From Engelhardtia mirabilis (GTDB taxonomy: Bacteria; Planctomycetota; UBA1135; GCA-002686595): 64,000 nt of DNA. Within the stretch, counting starts at the first letter, position 1. Every line of letters begins with the position of its first letter. A program made the translations under genes and the position numbers. A model generated the notes under the pieces. The model did no database searches, was not told the DNA's origin, and saw nothing but the letters and a program-made list of their open reading frames with translations. Of the stretch, positions 36,342-45,557 are shown in pieces. The DNA is taken from assembly GCF_007748095.1 (NCBI RefSeq), contig NZ_CP036287.1:4402001-4466000 (forward strand). The letters are read 5' to 3'.

Positions 36342-38342
36342 ATGTCGAAGACATCCCAGCTCGCCTGCCGCTTCGCGAGCGTCGCCCTACTCCTGGTCAC
36401 CTGCGCCTGCAGCACCGCGCGCATGTCGATTCGCATCGAGCCGCCTGGCGTCGGCATGGCCGACGTCACCGTCGACAGCAAGCGCGCCAAGCAGCTCGAG
36501 CAGGGCGAGTACGAGGCCCGCGTGTCGGTCGGCAAGGACGAGGTCCGGACCGTGGCCGTGGTGGCCAAGTCCGAGCAGGGCGTGCGCGAGGAGGTCACCG
36601 CCGAGGTCTCGAAGGACGGTGTGAACCGGGTCACGATCACCATGCCCGCGCGCGTCGAGATCCGCGTGGAGAGCGGCTCCGTGCGGGACTTGATCGTCGA
36701 TGGCCAGCCGGTGCGCGACTTGAAGCTCCCCTATGCAGCCAACGTCCCCGTTTCCGCCTCGGGCCGCGAGGTCGTGGTCGAGGCCACCGGCGCGAGCGGC
36801 CTGCGCACCCGCGAGAGCGTCAGGTTGGTCCCCGGCCAGAGTGAGAACATAGGCCTCGAGCTCGAGCTGGCGGCGCGCCTGAAGACCGACCGACGGGACC
36901 TGTCCTTCGGCGACGAGGTCGTGTTCGACGCCTCCGAGTCGTCGCCCAAGGGCGCGATCAAGGAGTACGAGTGGTCGTTCGGCGACGGCACTCCGCCCCA
37001 GCGCACGACGGAGGCGATCGTGCGGCACACCTACGACTACAAGCGTGAGTTCGCGGATCCCCAGAGCTTCGGTGTGACCCTTCGTGTCGTCGCCGACGAC
37101 GGCAGCACGAGCCAGACCAACGACACCCTCGAGGCCGTCCTGCACCGAGAGCCCTTGCAGGTGGCGGTCGAGACCTACCCCGCGGCGCGCGAGCTGCTGC
37201 GCGTGCAGGCACCGATCCAGTTCCGACTGGTCCCCAAGGCCGGCTTCCACCCGCGCGACGTCCGCGACGTGGTGCTGTCCTTCGGCGACGGGACCTCCAC
37301 CGCCACCGATCCCGCGCAAGAGGGGGTCACGATCGACTTCGACGGTGACCAGCCGCGCTCGATCCTGGTGGAGCACACCTACCAGGCCCCGGGTCGTTAC
37401 GAGCTCGAGCTCTCCTATGGCCACGCCACCCTCGGCTTGGAGGGTCCCTACCAGGCACAGCTCGAGACCCCGGGGTCGAAGCGCTCCACCGAGCTGGCCG
37501 TGACGATCCTGCCCCGCTACCTGAGCACCGAGGAGCTGCGGGGCCTGGCCTGGCAGGACGCCTACTCCAAGCTGCGCGGGGTCCTGGACCAGATCGAGCC
37601 GGAGAACGCCTCCGAGCCGGGACAGCTCCGCATCGCGCTGACGTCCTTGGAGCAGGCCAACTACGAGTCCGACCTGGCCTTCAAGGCCGTCCTCGAGCGA
37701 CTGACGGAGCTGATGGTCGCCGACGGACGCAACGTCCTCGAGCGCTCGTCGGCCGTCATGGCGCGGCTCGCGCCGGAGTCCGTGATCGACATCAGTCGAC
37801 GCACCTCCGAAGGCGTGACCGCCAAGCGCGACTACCAACCCCACCTCGAGTACGGCTTGGTCACCGGCGGGGGCGAGCGGGGTCAGCCGCTCGAGTACGG
37901 CATTCGGATCGAGGGCACGGACGATCGCCTGGTGCACCAGCAGGTGGCCGACACGGCGGCGGGTGAGTCCACCCGGCAGCAGGAGGCTTCGCTGCGTACA
38001 GGGGGTGATCGCGGCGGGGCGAACCTGAAACGGACCAGCGAGGACCTGGAGGCGACGGTGCGCGAGGCCGCGCTGACCATGGCGCGTCGGGACCTGCCGG
38101 TCCTGGTGGCGCGTTTCGAGACGGCCGACGTGCTCGTGGCCGTTCGAGCCCAGGAGCCGCCGGAGGAGTGGATCCCGGAGTTCCGCTTCAGCGACGCCCT
38201 CGGCGAGTCCCTGGCCCAGGAGCGTGTGCGCGTCGAGCTCGACGTGCGCCTGCTCGATCGCGGTGGACGGATCCTCGACGTCAGGCAGATCGAGGGTCAG
38301 GCCAGCCAGTTGATGCCCCAGCGACTGGCTGCGCAGCCCTGA
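36342..38342 (+). CDS. Lipoprotein with two PKD-like domains
   Basis: A 666-residue exported protein. The signal ends LLVTCACSTA, a plausible though atypical lipobox. Residues about 30-180 are beta-rich. Two PKD-type domains follow, with the signature SFGDGTPP (around 217) and LSFGDGTSTATDP (about 310), each with a HTYxxPGxYxxxL-like strand (HTYDYKREF, HTYQAPGRYELELSY). The C-terminal 270 residues are mostly alpha-helical and charged, with no named domain. PKD domains usually mediate surface or polymer contacts. A hairpin follows the gene; it converges on the TIR gene. Confidence 0.75.
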   Translation: MSKTSQLACRFASVALLLVTCACSTARMSIRIEPPGVGMADVTVDSKRAKQLEQGEYEARVSVGKDEVRTVAVVAKSEQGVREEVTAEVSKDGVNRVTITMPARVEIRVESGSVRDLIVDGQPVRDLKLPYAANVPVSASGREVVVEATGASGLRTRESVRLVPGQSENIGLELELAARLKTDRRDLSFGDEVVFDASESSPKGAIKEYEWSFGDGTPPQRTTEAIVRHTYDYKREFADPQSFGVTLRVVADDGSTSQTNDTLEAVLHREPLQVAVETYPAARELLRVQAPIQFRLVPKAGFHPRDVRDVVLSFGDGTSTATDPAQEGVTIDFDGDQPRSILVEHTYQAPGRYELELSYGHATLGLEGPYQAQLETPGSKRSTELAVTILPRYLSTEELRGLAWQDAYSKLRGVLDQIEPENASEPGQLRIALTSLEQANYESDLAFKAVLERLTELMVADGRNVLERSSAVMARLAPESVIDISRRTSEGVTAKRDYQPHLEYGLVTGGGERGQPLEYGIRIEGTDDRLVHQQVADTAAGESTRQQEASLRTGGDRGGANLKRTSEDLEATVREAALTMARRDLPVLVARFETADVLVAVRAQEPPEEWIPEFRFSDALGESLAQERVRVELDVRLLDRGGRILDVRQIEGQASQLMPQRLAAQP

Positions 38343-38352
38343 TCCCGACCCG

Positions 38353-38379
38353 GAGCGGGCGGGTCCCCGTGACCCGCTC
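38353..38379. terminator. Bidirectional hairpin between convergent genes
   Basis: GAGCGGG and then GGGTC pair with GACCCGCTC, leaving a small bulge and a CCCGT loop. It lies in the 47-base gap between the PKD and TIR genes. Confidence 0.4.
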
Positions 38380-38389
38380 GCCCTGCGGC

Positions 38390-39427
38390 TCAGTCCGCGT
38401 CGCGCACCAGGCGGAAGGTGTGGGTCGTCGCGCCGCGCACTCGCTCCGCGGTGGCGGACCCCGCCTCGAGGCGGGCGGCGCGGGCGAAGATCCCCGTGGG
38501 CGCGTCGTCGCACCAAGCGAGGTCCGTGGGCTCGTGCGCCACGGCGCCCCCCTCGATCAACTCGGCCAGCTCCCGCAGCTCGCCCAGGTCGGGGAGGCGC
38601 CAGGCCGACGCGCCGGACGGCAGATCGATGTTGGCTCGCCTCAGCACGGACGCCGCGTCCTCGAAGGTGCCCCGATCCGGTTCCGCCCGCCACTCACGTC
38701 CGCGGTACCGGACGTTGCCGGTCGCCGTCCGAGTCCAGCCTGGCGTCTGCGCCCGCCCAACCTCTTCGGCCAGGCCCGCATCGCTCGTGGACGGGGGCAT
38801 GTCCTGCCCGCCTGCAGGCAGGGACTCGGTGGGCTCGATCGCCGGGGTGGCCCCCACCGGGTCTGCCCCGCCGAGCGCGTCGAAGAGCAGGTACAGGGGA
38901 CCGAGCGCCACCGCCAGGGCGAGCAGGATCACAGGGGCGCGGGCCAGCCGGCGCCGCTCCCCCGCCGCTTGCGCGGGCCGCTGCGCTGCCTCGACCCGCC
39001 GGGCGGGGGCCGGCACCGAGACCTCGCGCTCCAGTAGGAGCCCCACGCTGCGAACCAGCTCCACCAGGTGAGGCTCGAGGGGCGCGCTCGTCGCATCCAG
39101 CCAGTGGTGCTTGCTGATGAAGTACTCGAGCAGCTTGGACGGCCGGACGTCCTCGACGCGCAGGGTCACGATCGGCAGCTCGCCGGAACCGGCCCGTTCG
39201 ACTTCGCGGTGAACTTGCTTCGAGCCATTGCTGGCGTCGGAGAGCACCAGCACCAGGACCTTGGCGGCGCCGAGGGCATCGATGATGGAGGCGCTCCAAT
39301 CGGCGCCGGCGAGGATGTCCCGCGGCGCCATCCAACACACGATCCCGGCCGCCTCGAGCTGCTCGCAGACGCGATCGGCAATCCGGCGGTCCACGTTCGA
39401 GTAGCTGATGAAGACTTGGTGCGTCAT
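38390..39427 (-). CDS. TIR-domain membrane protein with DUF1566/Lcl-like C-terminus
   Basis: A 345-residue protein. Residues 1-135 are a bacterial TIR domain: MTHQVFISYSNVD (BB-loop side), WMAPRDILAG, LVLSDASNGSKQVHREVERA (E75 is the likely NADase glutamate), LPIVTLRVEDVRPSKLLEYFI and the closing HHWLDA. Residues about 163-183 form one membrane span. The rest ends in a domain reading REWRAEPDRGTFEDAA and WRLPDLGELREL, the Lcl/DUF1566-type signature of extracytoplasmic modules. Bacterial TIR domains often cleave NAD+, some in phage defence. It follows the carboxylase-like gene by 20 bases on the same strand. Confidence 0.82.
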   Translation of the reverse strand: MTHQVFISYSNVDRRIADRVCEQLEAAGIVCWMAPRDILAGADWSASIIDALGAAKVLVLVLSDASNGSKQVHREVERAGSGELPIVTLRVEDVRPSKLLEYFISKHHWLDATSAPLEPHLVELVRSVGLLLEREVSVPAPARRVEAAQRPAQAAGERRRLARAPVILLALAVALGPLYLLFDALGGADPVGATPAIEPTESLPAGGQDMPPSTSDAGLAEEVGRAQTPGWTRTATGNVRYRGREWRAEPDRGTFEDAASVLRRANIDLPSGASAWRLPDLGELRELAELIEGGAVAHEPTDLAWCDDAPTGIFARAARLEAGSATAERVRGATTHTFRLVRDAD

Positions 39428-39447
39428 GGCGATCCGTGGCACCCCGC

Positions 39448-40875
39448 TCATTCCCCAGGCAAGGGGCGGTCCAGGGGCATGATCCACTCGGCCGGCGCGA
39501 GACTGCGGGGCTGGGCGACCAGGTCGACCTCGGGATCGATCAGGAGCTGCGGCTCGCGGCCGTTGAGGGACACCAGGGCCTCGACGCGGATCTCCACCTC
39601 GCCCAGGCCCTCCTCAAGCATGCGCTGGGCGGTGATCAGCGCGAACTGGTGGGCCAGGTCGGGCCACTGGCCAACCTTCTCCCGTTGGCGGGTGCTCAGG
39701 GTCGAGCCCTGGTCGACGACCCATTCGCGACCCGTTGCCGGGTCGGTGGCGAGGAAGCGCGTCGACACCGTGTCCTTGTCGCGCAGCTTCATGCGCCAGG
39801 AGAAGCAGTGACCCTCTTCGGTCCAGTTGACGTTGCCCGGGTACAGCCAGTGGCGCAGGGGAACCGCGAGTTGCACGACGAACCACAGGGCCAGGAAGCC
39901 AGTGAGCCAGCGCCCCACCCGCGGCGCGCCGACGCCCGCTGCAGCGCCGCGGTGGCTCGGGCTCCGTGAAGGCCCCAGAGGCGGAAAGAGCAGGCACAGG
40001 CGGCGCGGCCAGTCGGGCGACAGGAGCAGCGTCGTGGCCCCCAGCATCAACACGGGGAAGATGCCGATGTCGAAGAGCCACTTGTTGGTGACGTGGAAGA
40101 ACACCGAGAGCAGGACCGCGAGCAGTCGCGTGCGTCGCCAAAGCAGCAGGGGCACGACGGTCAGGTCGAACAGGAAGCCACCCCAAGCGAAGACCGGAAC
40201 GGCGATCGACTGACCGAGGAGCGGTCCGATCAACGGAAGCTCGTCGCGGGCACGGAGCCAGGCCCCCATCGGCGCGCCGCGCAGCCAGTCGCCGTTCAGC
40301 TTGGCCAGGGCGGCGTGCAGGTACACCACCGCGATCTGCCCGCGCAGGAGCCACAGGCTCCAGGCCGGCACGGTCTCCGAACGCAGGCCCGGCCTGCGCA
40401 GGGCGTCCAGGGACGCTCCCCGATGGGCCGGAACCAGCGCCATCAGGAAGCACAGGATCAGCGTCAGGTATAGGTGGTTCAGGTAGCGCGTCTTGTCGAG
40501 CAGGAACCAGTAGGCAAAGCCGACGAAGAGCAACGCCGAGCAGAGGCGATAGCGGTAGCCGACTGCGACGCCGAGGGCCAAGAGCCCCACCACGGCGAAG
40601 TGCACGTACATCCAATCGCCCGGCCAGGCCTGGACCCAGCCGAAGCCGAGGTACTTGAAGTGCACCTCGCGCGCGATGTAGTAGGTCCGGATCCAGCCGT
40701 TGTCGAAGAAGCGCCAGACCTCCCAGAAGAGCACGGCGCCGAACAGAACGCGGAAGACGGCCAGGGAGGCCACATCGACCGGAGTGGCAAGCGCTCCGCG
40801 GAGGCGGTCGAACCGGCTCGCAGTACGACTGTCGTCGTGCGCGCCGCTCCGGGTGGTCGGTTCGGGGTTGGGCAT
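39448..40875 (-). CDS. Vitamin-K-dependent gamma-carboxylase-like (HTTM) membrane protein
   Basis: A 475-residue protein with several membrane spans in the N-terminal 330 residues and a beta-rich C-terminus. VDVASLAVFRVLFGAVLFWEVWRF, the HFKYLGFGWVQAWPG stretch and FLLDKTRYLNHLYLTLI match the carboxylase core. K128 in the DKTRYLNHLYL block lines up with the catalytic-base lysine of human GGCX (DKTSWNNHSYL). Such enzymes use reduced vitamin K, CO2 and O2 to carboxylate protein glutamates; the bacterial substrate is rarely known. The organism encodes menaquinone enzymes in this window. It probably forms an operon with the TIR gene; the radical SAM gene lies 193 bases upstream on the same strand. 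Confidence 0.85.
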   Translation of the reverse strand: MPNPEPTTRSGAHDDSRTASRFDRLRGALATPVDVASLAVFRVLFGAVLFWEVWRFFDNGWIRTYYIAREVHFKYLGFGWVQAWPGDWMYVHFAVVGLLALGVAVGYRYRLCSALLFVGFAYWFLLDKTRYLNHLYLTLILCFLMALVPAHRGASLDALRRPGLRSETVPAWSLWLLRGQIAVVYLHAALAKLNGDWLRGAPMGAWLRARDELPLIGPLLGQSIAVPVFAWGGFLFDLTVVPLLLWRRTRLLAVLLSVFFHVTNKWLFDIGIFPVLMLGATTLLLSPDWPRRLCLLFPPLGPSRSPSHRGAAAGVGAPRVGRWLTGFLALWFVVQLAVPLRHWLYPGNVNWTEEGHCFSWRMKLRDKDTVSTRFLATDPATGREWVVDQGSTLSTRQREKVGQWPDLAHQFALITAQRMLEEGLGEVEIRVEALVSLNGREPQLLIDPEVDLVAQPRSLAPAEWIMPLDRPLPGE

Positions 40876-41068
40876 CGCTCGGAGCAATGGACCGGCGCAT
40901 GGCGGTCCGAGAAGGCTGCGAGCTTCGGTTCGAATCCGCCTTCCGTCAACGGTCACCCTCGCGACCGGTGGCGATGGGCGGATCGCCCCTGAACGGCCAG
41001 ACGCCCGGCCCCCATCGCTGGGTGCCGGGCGCCTGGCGCTCGCTGGGCCCCCGAGGGGACCCGCTCGA

Positions 41069-42928
41069 TCACTCCGCTCCGGAGCCGACAGTCTTGGGCG
41101 CGCGCGGATCCTTGCTGAGCGAGCGCGGATCGGTCGTCGGCTTCTGCTTCGGACGCAGGGCCGGGTTCACGTGCAGGCCGTTGGGCTCGTAGATCTGGAA
41201 GCCGAAGCCGCTCCAGTAGTCCTTGGCGAACAGCACCGGGTGGGTCGTCGCGTACTCCACGTACTTGTCGACCTCCGCGTTGGTCAGACCCGTGGTCCGG
41301 GTGTACTCCACGTCGGAGAAGGCCTTGCGACCGTGGCGGTCGTGGACCTGGATGTCGGCGATGCCGTAGCGCTCGGGCTTGAGCGTCATCGGCGAGCCCA
41401 TGGTGAGCTCGAAGGAGGCCAACTGGACCGTCTTGTAGAGGTCCGTGTTGTCGAGCAGGAAGTTGATGTTCTCTTCCATCTCTTCCTTCGTCTCGCCGGG
41501 GGTGCCGAGGATCATGAACAGGTGCACGTTGAGGCCGACTTCCTTGGCGTCACGCAGCACACGCCAGACGATCGGGATCTCGACGCCCTTCTTGATGATG
41601 TCCTGGACTCCCGGGGAGATCGACTCGAGGCCGAAGAGCAGCACGTGGCAGCCGGCCCCGTGCATCATCTCCAGGTACTCCTTCGTCATGCACTCCTCGA
41701 AGCGGATCATGCCCGACCAGTTGATGTCGAGCCCCTCCTCGTGGACCAGCTCGCAGAAGTCCTCGATCGTGGGAGGGTAGATCGACTCGTCGGCGAAGAA
41801 GAAGTGACGGACGTTGTACTTGGCCTGCAGCGTCTTCACGTCGTCGATCAGCTTGACCGCGCTGCGATCCCGCATGGCGCCGACACCCAGGGACCAGAAG
41901 TGCGCGCAGAAGGTGCACTTGGCCCAGTAGCAACCGCGGTTGCCCATGATCGGCAGGCGCACCGGCCGGTCGAGGTAGTGGTCCAGGGGCAGGTCGTCGT
42001 AGTCGGGCGCGGCGAAGACGTTGATGTCCCGCACGCGGTCGCGCTTGTGCTCGACCCGCACGCCGTCCTTCATGTAGATCAGGTTCGGCGCGTCCTCGAG
42101 CTCGCCCTTGCCCTCGAAGTGCAGCAGCAGGCGGTGCAGCGCGTCCTCGCCCTCGTAGCGCACCGTGTAGTCGAACTTGGCCAGGATCTCGTCCTCGAGC
42201 CACTCCGAGTCGTAGGTCTCGGAGATGTAGCTACCGCCCAGGATCAGCTTGGCGCGCACGTTGTGCTTGCGCAGCACCTCGGCCAGGATGATCGCGGTGT
42301 CGTACTGCCGCTGCACCGACACCGAGATGCCGACCACGTCGTAGTTGCCGTCCTTGACCATCGGCACGACGTAGTCCTCGTAGTAGGACTCAAGCGCCTT
42401 GTGGCCGAGGTTCAAGTAGTCGTTGAACAGGTAGCCCAGTCGCAGGTGGAGCTTCCAGAAGACGTTCTTCTCGCGGAGGCTGAAGAACTTGGGGTACGAC
42501 TGATACGGGTAGTACCAGATCGCCATCATCTTCAGGATTCCCTGGGCCGTCCGCCGGTAGCGGATCTTGCCGTCCTCGGGGAACTGCTCGTTAACCGGCG
42601 TGTCGCGGCGGAACTTCTCGAAGAAGGCCAGGTCGCGCAGCTCCCAGCGGGTCATCAGCCACATGGCCGGGAGCCCGAAGAGGTGCAGGAAGAGGCGCTT
42701 GTAGAGCGGGCCCGTCTTCGGCGCGTGCTTGATGCCCTCCTTGAAGAGCCGCGACATGCGCTTGTACCCGTCGGCCTTCTGGGACGCGTAGTAGAGGTCG
42801 AGATCCAGGTCTCGCTGGTGGGTGTCGGGGTAGCCGACCTTCTTCAGGTGGGCGACAAGGGCCGGCACACCCATCCACGGCGCATCGCAAGGAGAGTCAC
42901 CGGGCGCATGGAGCAGGAGCGTCTTCAT
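41069..42928 (-). CDS. B12-binding-type radical SAM protein
   Basis: A 619-residue protein. The first 250 residues include a Rossmann-like stretch DVVGISVSVQRQYDTAIILAEVL...LILGGSY typical of B12-binding domains; a DxHxxG base-off motif is not obvious. The radical SAM core has GNRGCYWAKCTFC (CxxxCxxC [4Fe-4S] site), then FFFADESIYPP and the downstream LFGLES and GTPGETKEEMEENINFL. The C-terminal 100 residues are polar. The enzyme would methylate or rearrange an unactivated carbon on an unknown substrate. The ATG at 42928 is chosen because MKTLLLHAPG begins the family fold. Confidence 0.85.
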   Translation of the reverse strand: MKTLLLHAPGDSPCDAPWMGVPALVAHLKKVGYPDTHQRDLDLDLYYASQKADGYKRMSRLFKEGIKHAPKTGPLYKRLFLHLFGLPAMWLMTRWELRDLAFFEKFRRDTPVNEQFPEDGKIRYRRTAQGILKMMAIWYYPYQSYPKFFSLREKNVFWKLHLRLGYLFNDYLNLGHKALESYYEDYVVPMVKDGNYDVVGISVSVQRQYDTAIILAEVLRKHNVRAKLILGGSYISETYDSEWLEDEILAKFDYTVRYEGEDALHRLLLHFEGKGELEDAPNLIYMKDGVRVEHKRDRVRDINVFAAPDYDDLPLDHYLDRPVRLPIMGNRGCYWAKCTFCAHFWSLGVGAMRDRSAVKLIDDVKTLQAKYNVRHFFFADESIYPPTIEDFCELVHEEGLDINWSGMIRFEECMTKEYLEMMHGAGCHVLLFGLESISPGVQDIIKKGVEIPIVWRVLRDAKEVGLNVHLFMILGTPGETKEEMEENINFLLDNTDLYKTVQLASFELTMGSPMTLKPERYGIADIQVHDRHGRKAFSDVEYTRTTGLTNAEVDKYVEYATTHPVLFAKDYWSGFGFQIYEPNGLHVNPALRPKQKPTTDPRSLSKDPRAPKTVGSGAE

Positions 42929-43353
42929 GTAACAGCGAGCCGCGCGGGGGCGGTGGTAGAGGGGTCCGAGACGAGGCCGTGCGGGTCCCACCCGGGGGGC
43001 CGGTCGTCGGTGGACGATTCTCGATAGGGGGAGGAGCTGGGCAGATCCCTGGGGGACCCGAAACCATAGCATCCCTCACGTAACCTGGCGATTTTCGCGG
43101 CAAGTCCGTCACAGGACCTCGGGGTCGCCCGATCGGCCCGCTGGCCCCTTCCCGGCCCCTCCAGGACCCGACCGCCACCGCCGGCAGCCCGACGATCGAT
43201 GCCCTGGTCCAGGCTTGTCGGGGAGCGGCCCTACCGCGCCGGCTCGAGGACTGCTCCGTCGCGGGTCGAGACCCTGCCCTCGCGTCCTCACGCGCCAGAT
43301 CGGGCGCCTCAGGGCTACCGGATCGCCGTCGCGCGCCGCTGGGACCTTCGACG
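42929..43353. other. Intergenic region, no gene seen
   Basis: 425 bases upstream of the radical SAM gene and after the next hypothetical gene. It is GC-rich and open in several frames on both strands, but no frame has a start signal or motif. It should contain the radical SAM promoter, which I cannot place. Confidence 0.4.
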
Positions 43354-44058
43354 TCACTCCCCCGGGTAGGCCAGACTCTCCTCGAGGAAGGCCACGACCT
43401 CGAACCAAAGTTCCGAACCCGGCTCGATCACCGGTGGGGCCTCGCGTCGGCGCGCTTCGCCGAGAGCCTCGTCCAAGCGCCGCACGATCGGAAACTCGTC
43501 CAGGTCGAAGGCGAACCGGCGATTCTCCGCCCCCACGAGCCGACTGAAGACGAAGTCCGCATCCGTGACCGGGGGCTCCTGCCGGCCCGGAACCAGCACG
43601 GTGTAGCGATTCTCCGAGGACATCCGCACCGCAATCGCCTCCAGGCAACCGCGGCGGGCGTAGCCACAGAAGGGCTCGTCTTGCAACGTCGCCAGGGCCT
43701 TCTCGATCTCCTCGTGGGGCGTGGACAGGACTCCCGACTCGACCGCGACGGAGCTCGGTGCGACCGCCACGCCTGTCGAGGGAGCGGTCGGAGCCGGCCG
43801 CTCGACCCGATCCGATGGCCTCTCCCCGAGGGCCGAGCTGGCCGGCGACTCGAGTACGAGCTGTCGCCTGGGGCTTGGCGTGGCCGTCGTCCGCTCCCCC
43901 TCGTCCTGACTCCGATCGGCGGCCGCCTGGGCCGGACTCCGCCCGCCGGCCTGCCGCTCGCCACGGTCGACGTTCGCGGTCCCGAGCAGAACTCCGAGGG
44001 CCGCGAATGCCAACAGCCCGACGGCACCGATCAGAAACCTACGACTGAACCCGATCAC
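43354..44058 (-). CDS. Membrane-anchored protein of unknown function
   Basis: A 234-residue protein with a basic N-terminus and one membrane span (about residues 8-26), then a long polar linker rich in Ser, Arg, Ala and Pro to about residue 115. The last 115 residues look folded: EKALATLQDEPFCGYARRGCLEAIAVRM has two cysteines, ending LWFEVVAFLEESLAYPG. No family recognised. The start is GTG. It lies 56 bases upstream of nothing obvious on its strand and follows glyS by 55 bases, so it may be co-transcribed with glyS. Confidence 0.6.
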   Translation of the reverse strand: MIGFSRRFLIGAVGLLAFAALGVLLGTANVDRGERQAGGRSPAQAAADRSQDEGERTTATPSPRRQLVLESPASSALGERPSDRVERPAPTAPSTGVAVAPSSVAVESGVLSTPHEEIEKALATLQDEPFCGYARRGCLEAIAVRMSSENRYTVLVPGRQEPPVTDADFVFSRLVGAENRRFAFDLDEFPIVRRLDEALGEARRREAPPVIEPGSELWFEVVAFLEESLAYPGE

Positions 44059-44113
44059 GAGGGGAGGCTCCCCCCCCCCTCGACAAGGTCAACGGAGCCT
44101 GGGAACCGCCCGG

Positions 44114-45469
44114 TCAGGCCCCGGGCCGCTTCCAGGCCTCGATCGCGGCGTCGATACGCCCACGCAGCTCGGCCACGGGCACCCGCTCCTGCTCCATCGA
44201 ATCGCGGTGACGCAGGGTGACGGTGTTCTCGGTCAGGGTCTCGCCGTCGATCGTCACGCAGAAGGGCGTGCCGGCCTCGTCCTGGCGACGGTAGCGGCGG
44301 CCGATGGCGGCCTTCTCGTCGTAGGAGGTCGAGTAGCGCGCCCGGCGCAGCATGGCGCCGATCTCGCGAGCCTTCTCGGGCATGCCCTCCTTCTTGACCA
44401 GGGGCAGGACCGCCACGGTGATCGGCGCGATCGAGGGGTGCAGGTGCAGCACCACGCGGGTGTCCTTCTCGAGCTGCTGCTCCTCGTAGGCGTCGATCAG
44501 GAAGGTCAGGGCCATGCGGTTGATGCCGCCGGCCGGCTCGATCACGAAGGGCGTGTAGTGCTCCTTCGTCTGGGGATCGAAGAAGAGCAGGTCCGTGCCC
44601 GAGGCCTCCGAGTGGCGCTTCAAGTCGAAGTCCGTGCGGCAGGCGATGCCCTCGAGCTCGCCCCAGCCGAAGGGGTATTCGTACTCGATGTCGCTGGTGG
44701 CGGTCGAGTAGTGGGCCAGCTCCTTGTCCTCGTGGACGCGCAGGCGCAGCTTGGCCGGGTCGATGCCGTGGCGCACGTACCAGTCGAAGCGCTCCTTGAC
44801 CCAGAAGTCGAACCACTGCTGCTCTTCCGCGGGCGGCACGAAGAACTCCATCTCGGCCTGCTCGAACTCCCGCGTGCGGAAGACGAAGTTGCCGGGGGTG
44901 ATCTCGTTGCGGAAGGACTTGCCGATCTGGGCGATGCCGAAGGGCGGCTTGGCGCGGGCCGACTCGAGCACGTTCTTGAAGTTCAGGAAGATGCCCTGGG
45001 CCGTCTCGGGCCGCAGGTAGGCCGTCGAGCCGGTCTCCTCCACCGGCCCGATGGTGGTCTTGAACATCAGGTTGAACTCGCGCGGCTCGGTCAGCTCGCC
45101 GTCGCACTCACCGGGGCGCTTGGAGGGCTTCTCCGGGCAGCGCGCGTCCTCGAGCTTGTCGGCCCGGAAGCGCCCCTTGCATTTCTTGCAGTCGACCATC
45201 GGGTCGGTGAAGCCGCCCACGTGGCCCGAGGTGATCCAGGTCTGGGGGTTCTGGATGATCGCGCTGTCGAGGCCGACCACGTCCTCGCGCTCGGTGACGG
45301 TGGCCCCCCACCAGGCCTCCTTCACACGCCGGATCAGCTCGACGCCGAGGGGACCGTAGTCGTAGGTGTTGCCGATGCCACCGTAGATCTCGGAGGCGGG
45401 GAACACGAAGCCCCTGCGCTTGCACAGGGACACGATCTTGTCCATCAAGGTCGGCTCGGGCTTGGCCAT
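44114..45469 (-). CDS. glyS: Glycine-tRNA ligase, single-chain (alpha2) type
   Basis: A 451-residue class II glycyl-tRNA synthetase of the archaeal/eukaryotic-like alpha2 form, not the bacterial alpha2beta2 form. The start MDKIVSLCKRRGFVFPASEIYGGIGNTYDYGPLG is diagnostic. IGKSFRNEITPGNFVFRTREFEQAEMEFF carries motif 2, GGINRMALTFL carries motif 3, and the anticodon-binding domain follows (IAPITVAVLPLVKKEG). A CKKC...C cluster occurs near residue 95-115. It charges tRNA-Gly. A TAGACT hexamer lies about 70 nt upstream of the ATG. Confidence 0.95.
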   Translation of the reverse strand: MAKPEPTLMDKIVSLCKRRGFVFPASEIYGGIGNTYDYGPLGVELIRRVKEAWWGATVTEREDVVGLDSAIIQNPQTWITSGHVGGFTDPMVDCKKCKGRFRADKLEDARCPEKPSKRPGECDGELTEPREFNLMFKTTIGPVEETGSTAYLRPETAQGIFLNFKNVLESARAKPPFGIAQIGKSFRNEITPGNFVFRTREFEQAEMEFFVPPAEEQQWFDFWVKERFDWYVRHGIDPAKLRLRVHEDKELAHYSTATSDIEYEYPFGWGELEGIACRTDFDLKRHSEASGTDLLFFDPQTKEHYTPFVIEPAGGINRMALTFLIDAYEEQQLEKDTRVVLHLHPSIAPITVAVLPLVKKEGMPEKAREIGAMLRRARYSTSYDEKAAIGRRYRRQDEAGTPFCVTIDGETLTENTVTLRHRDSMEQERVPVAELRGRIDAAIEAWKRPGA

Positions 45470-45557
45470 CGGAGAGCTCGGGGGGGCTGGGTCGGGATGC
45501 GGGGCGCGGGGGCTCGGGTCCGGGAAAGGGCCGAGCAGTCTAGCCGCGGCGCGAGCC

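Noticed and set aside
40927..40937. A second GGTTCGAATCC string upstream of the carboxylase-like gene
   Set aside because: The T-stem pairs at only three positions and no acceptor or D-arm partner exists within 90 bases, so it is not a tRNA.
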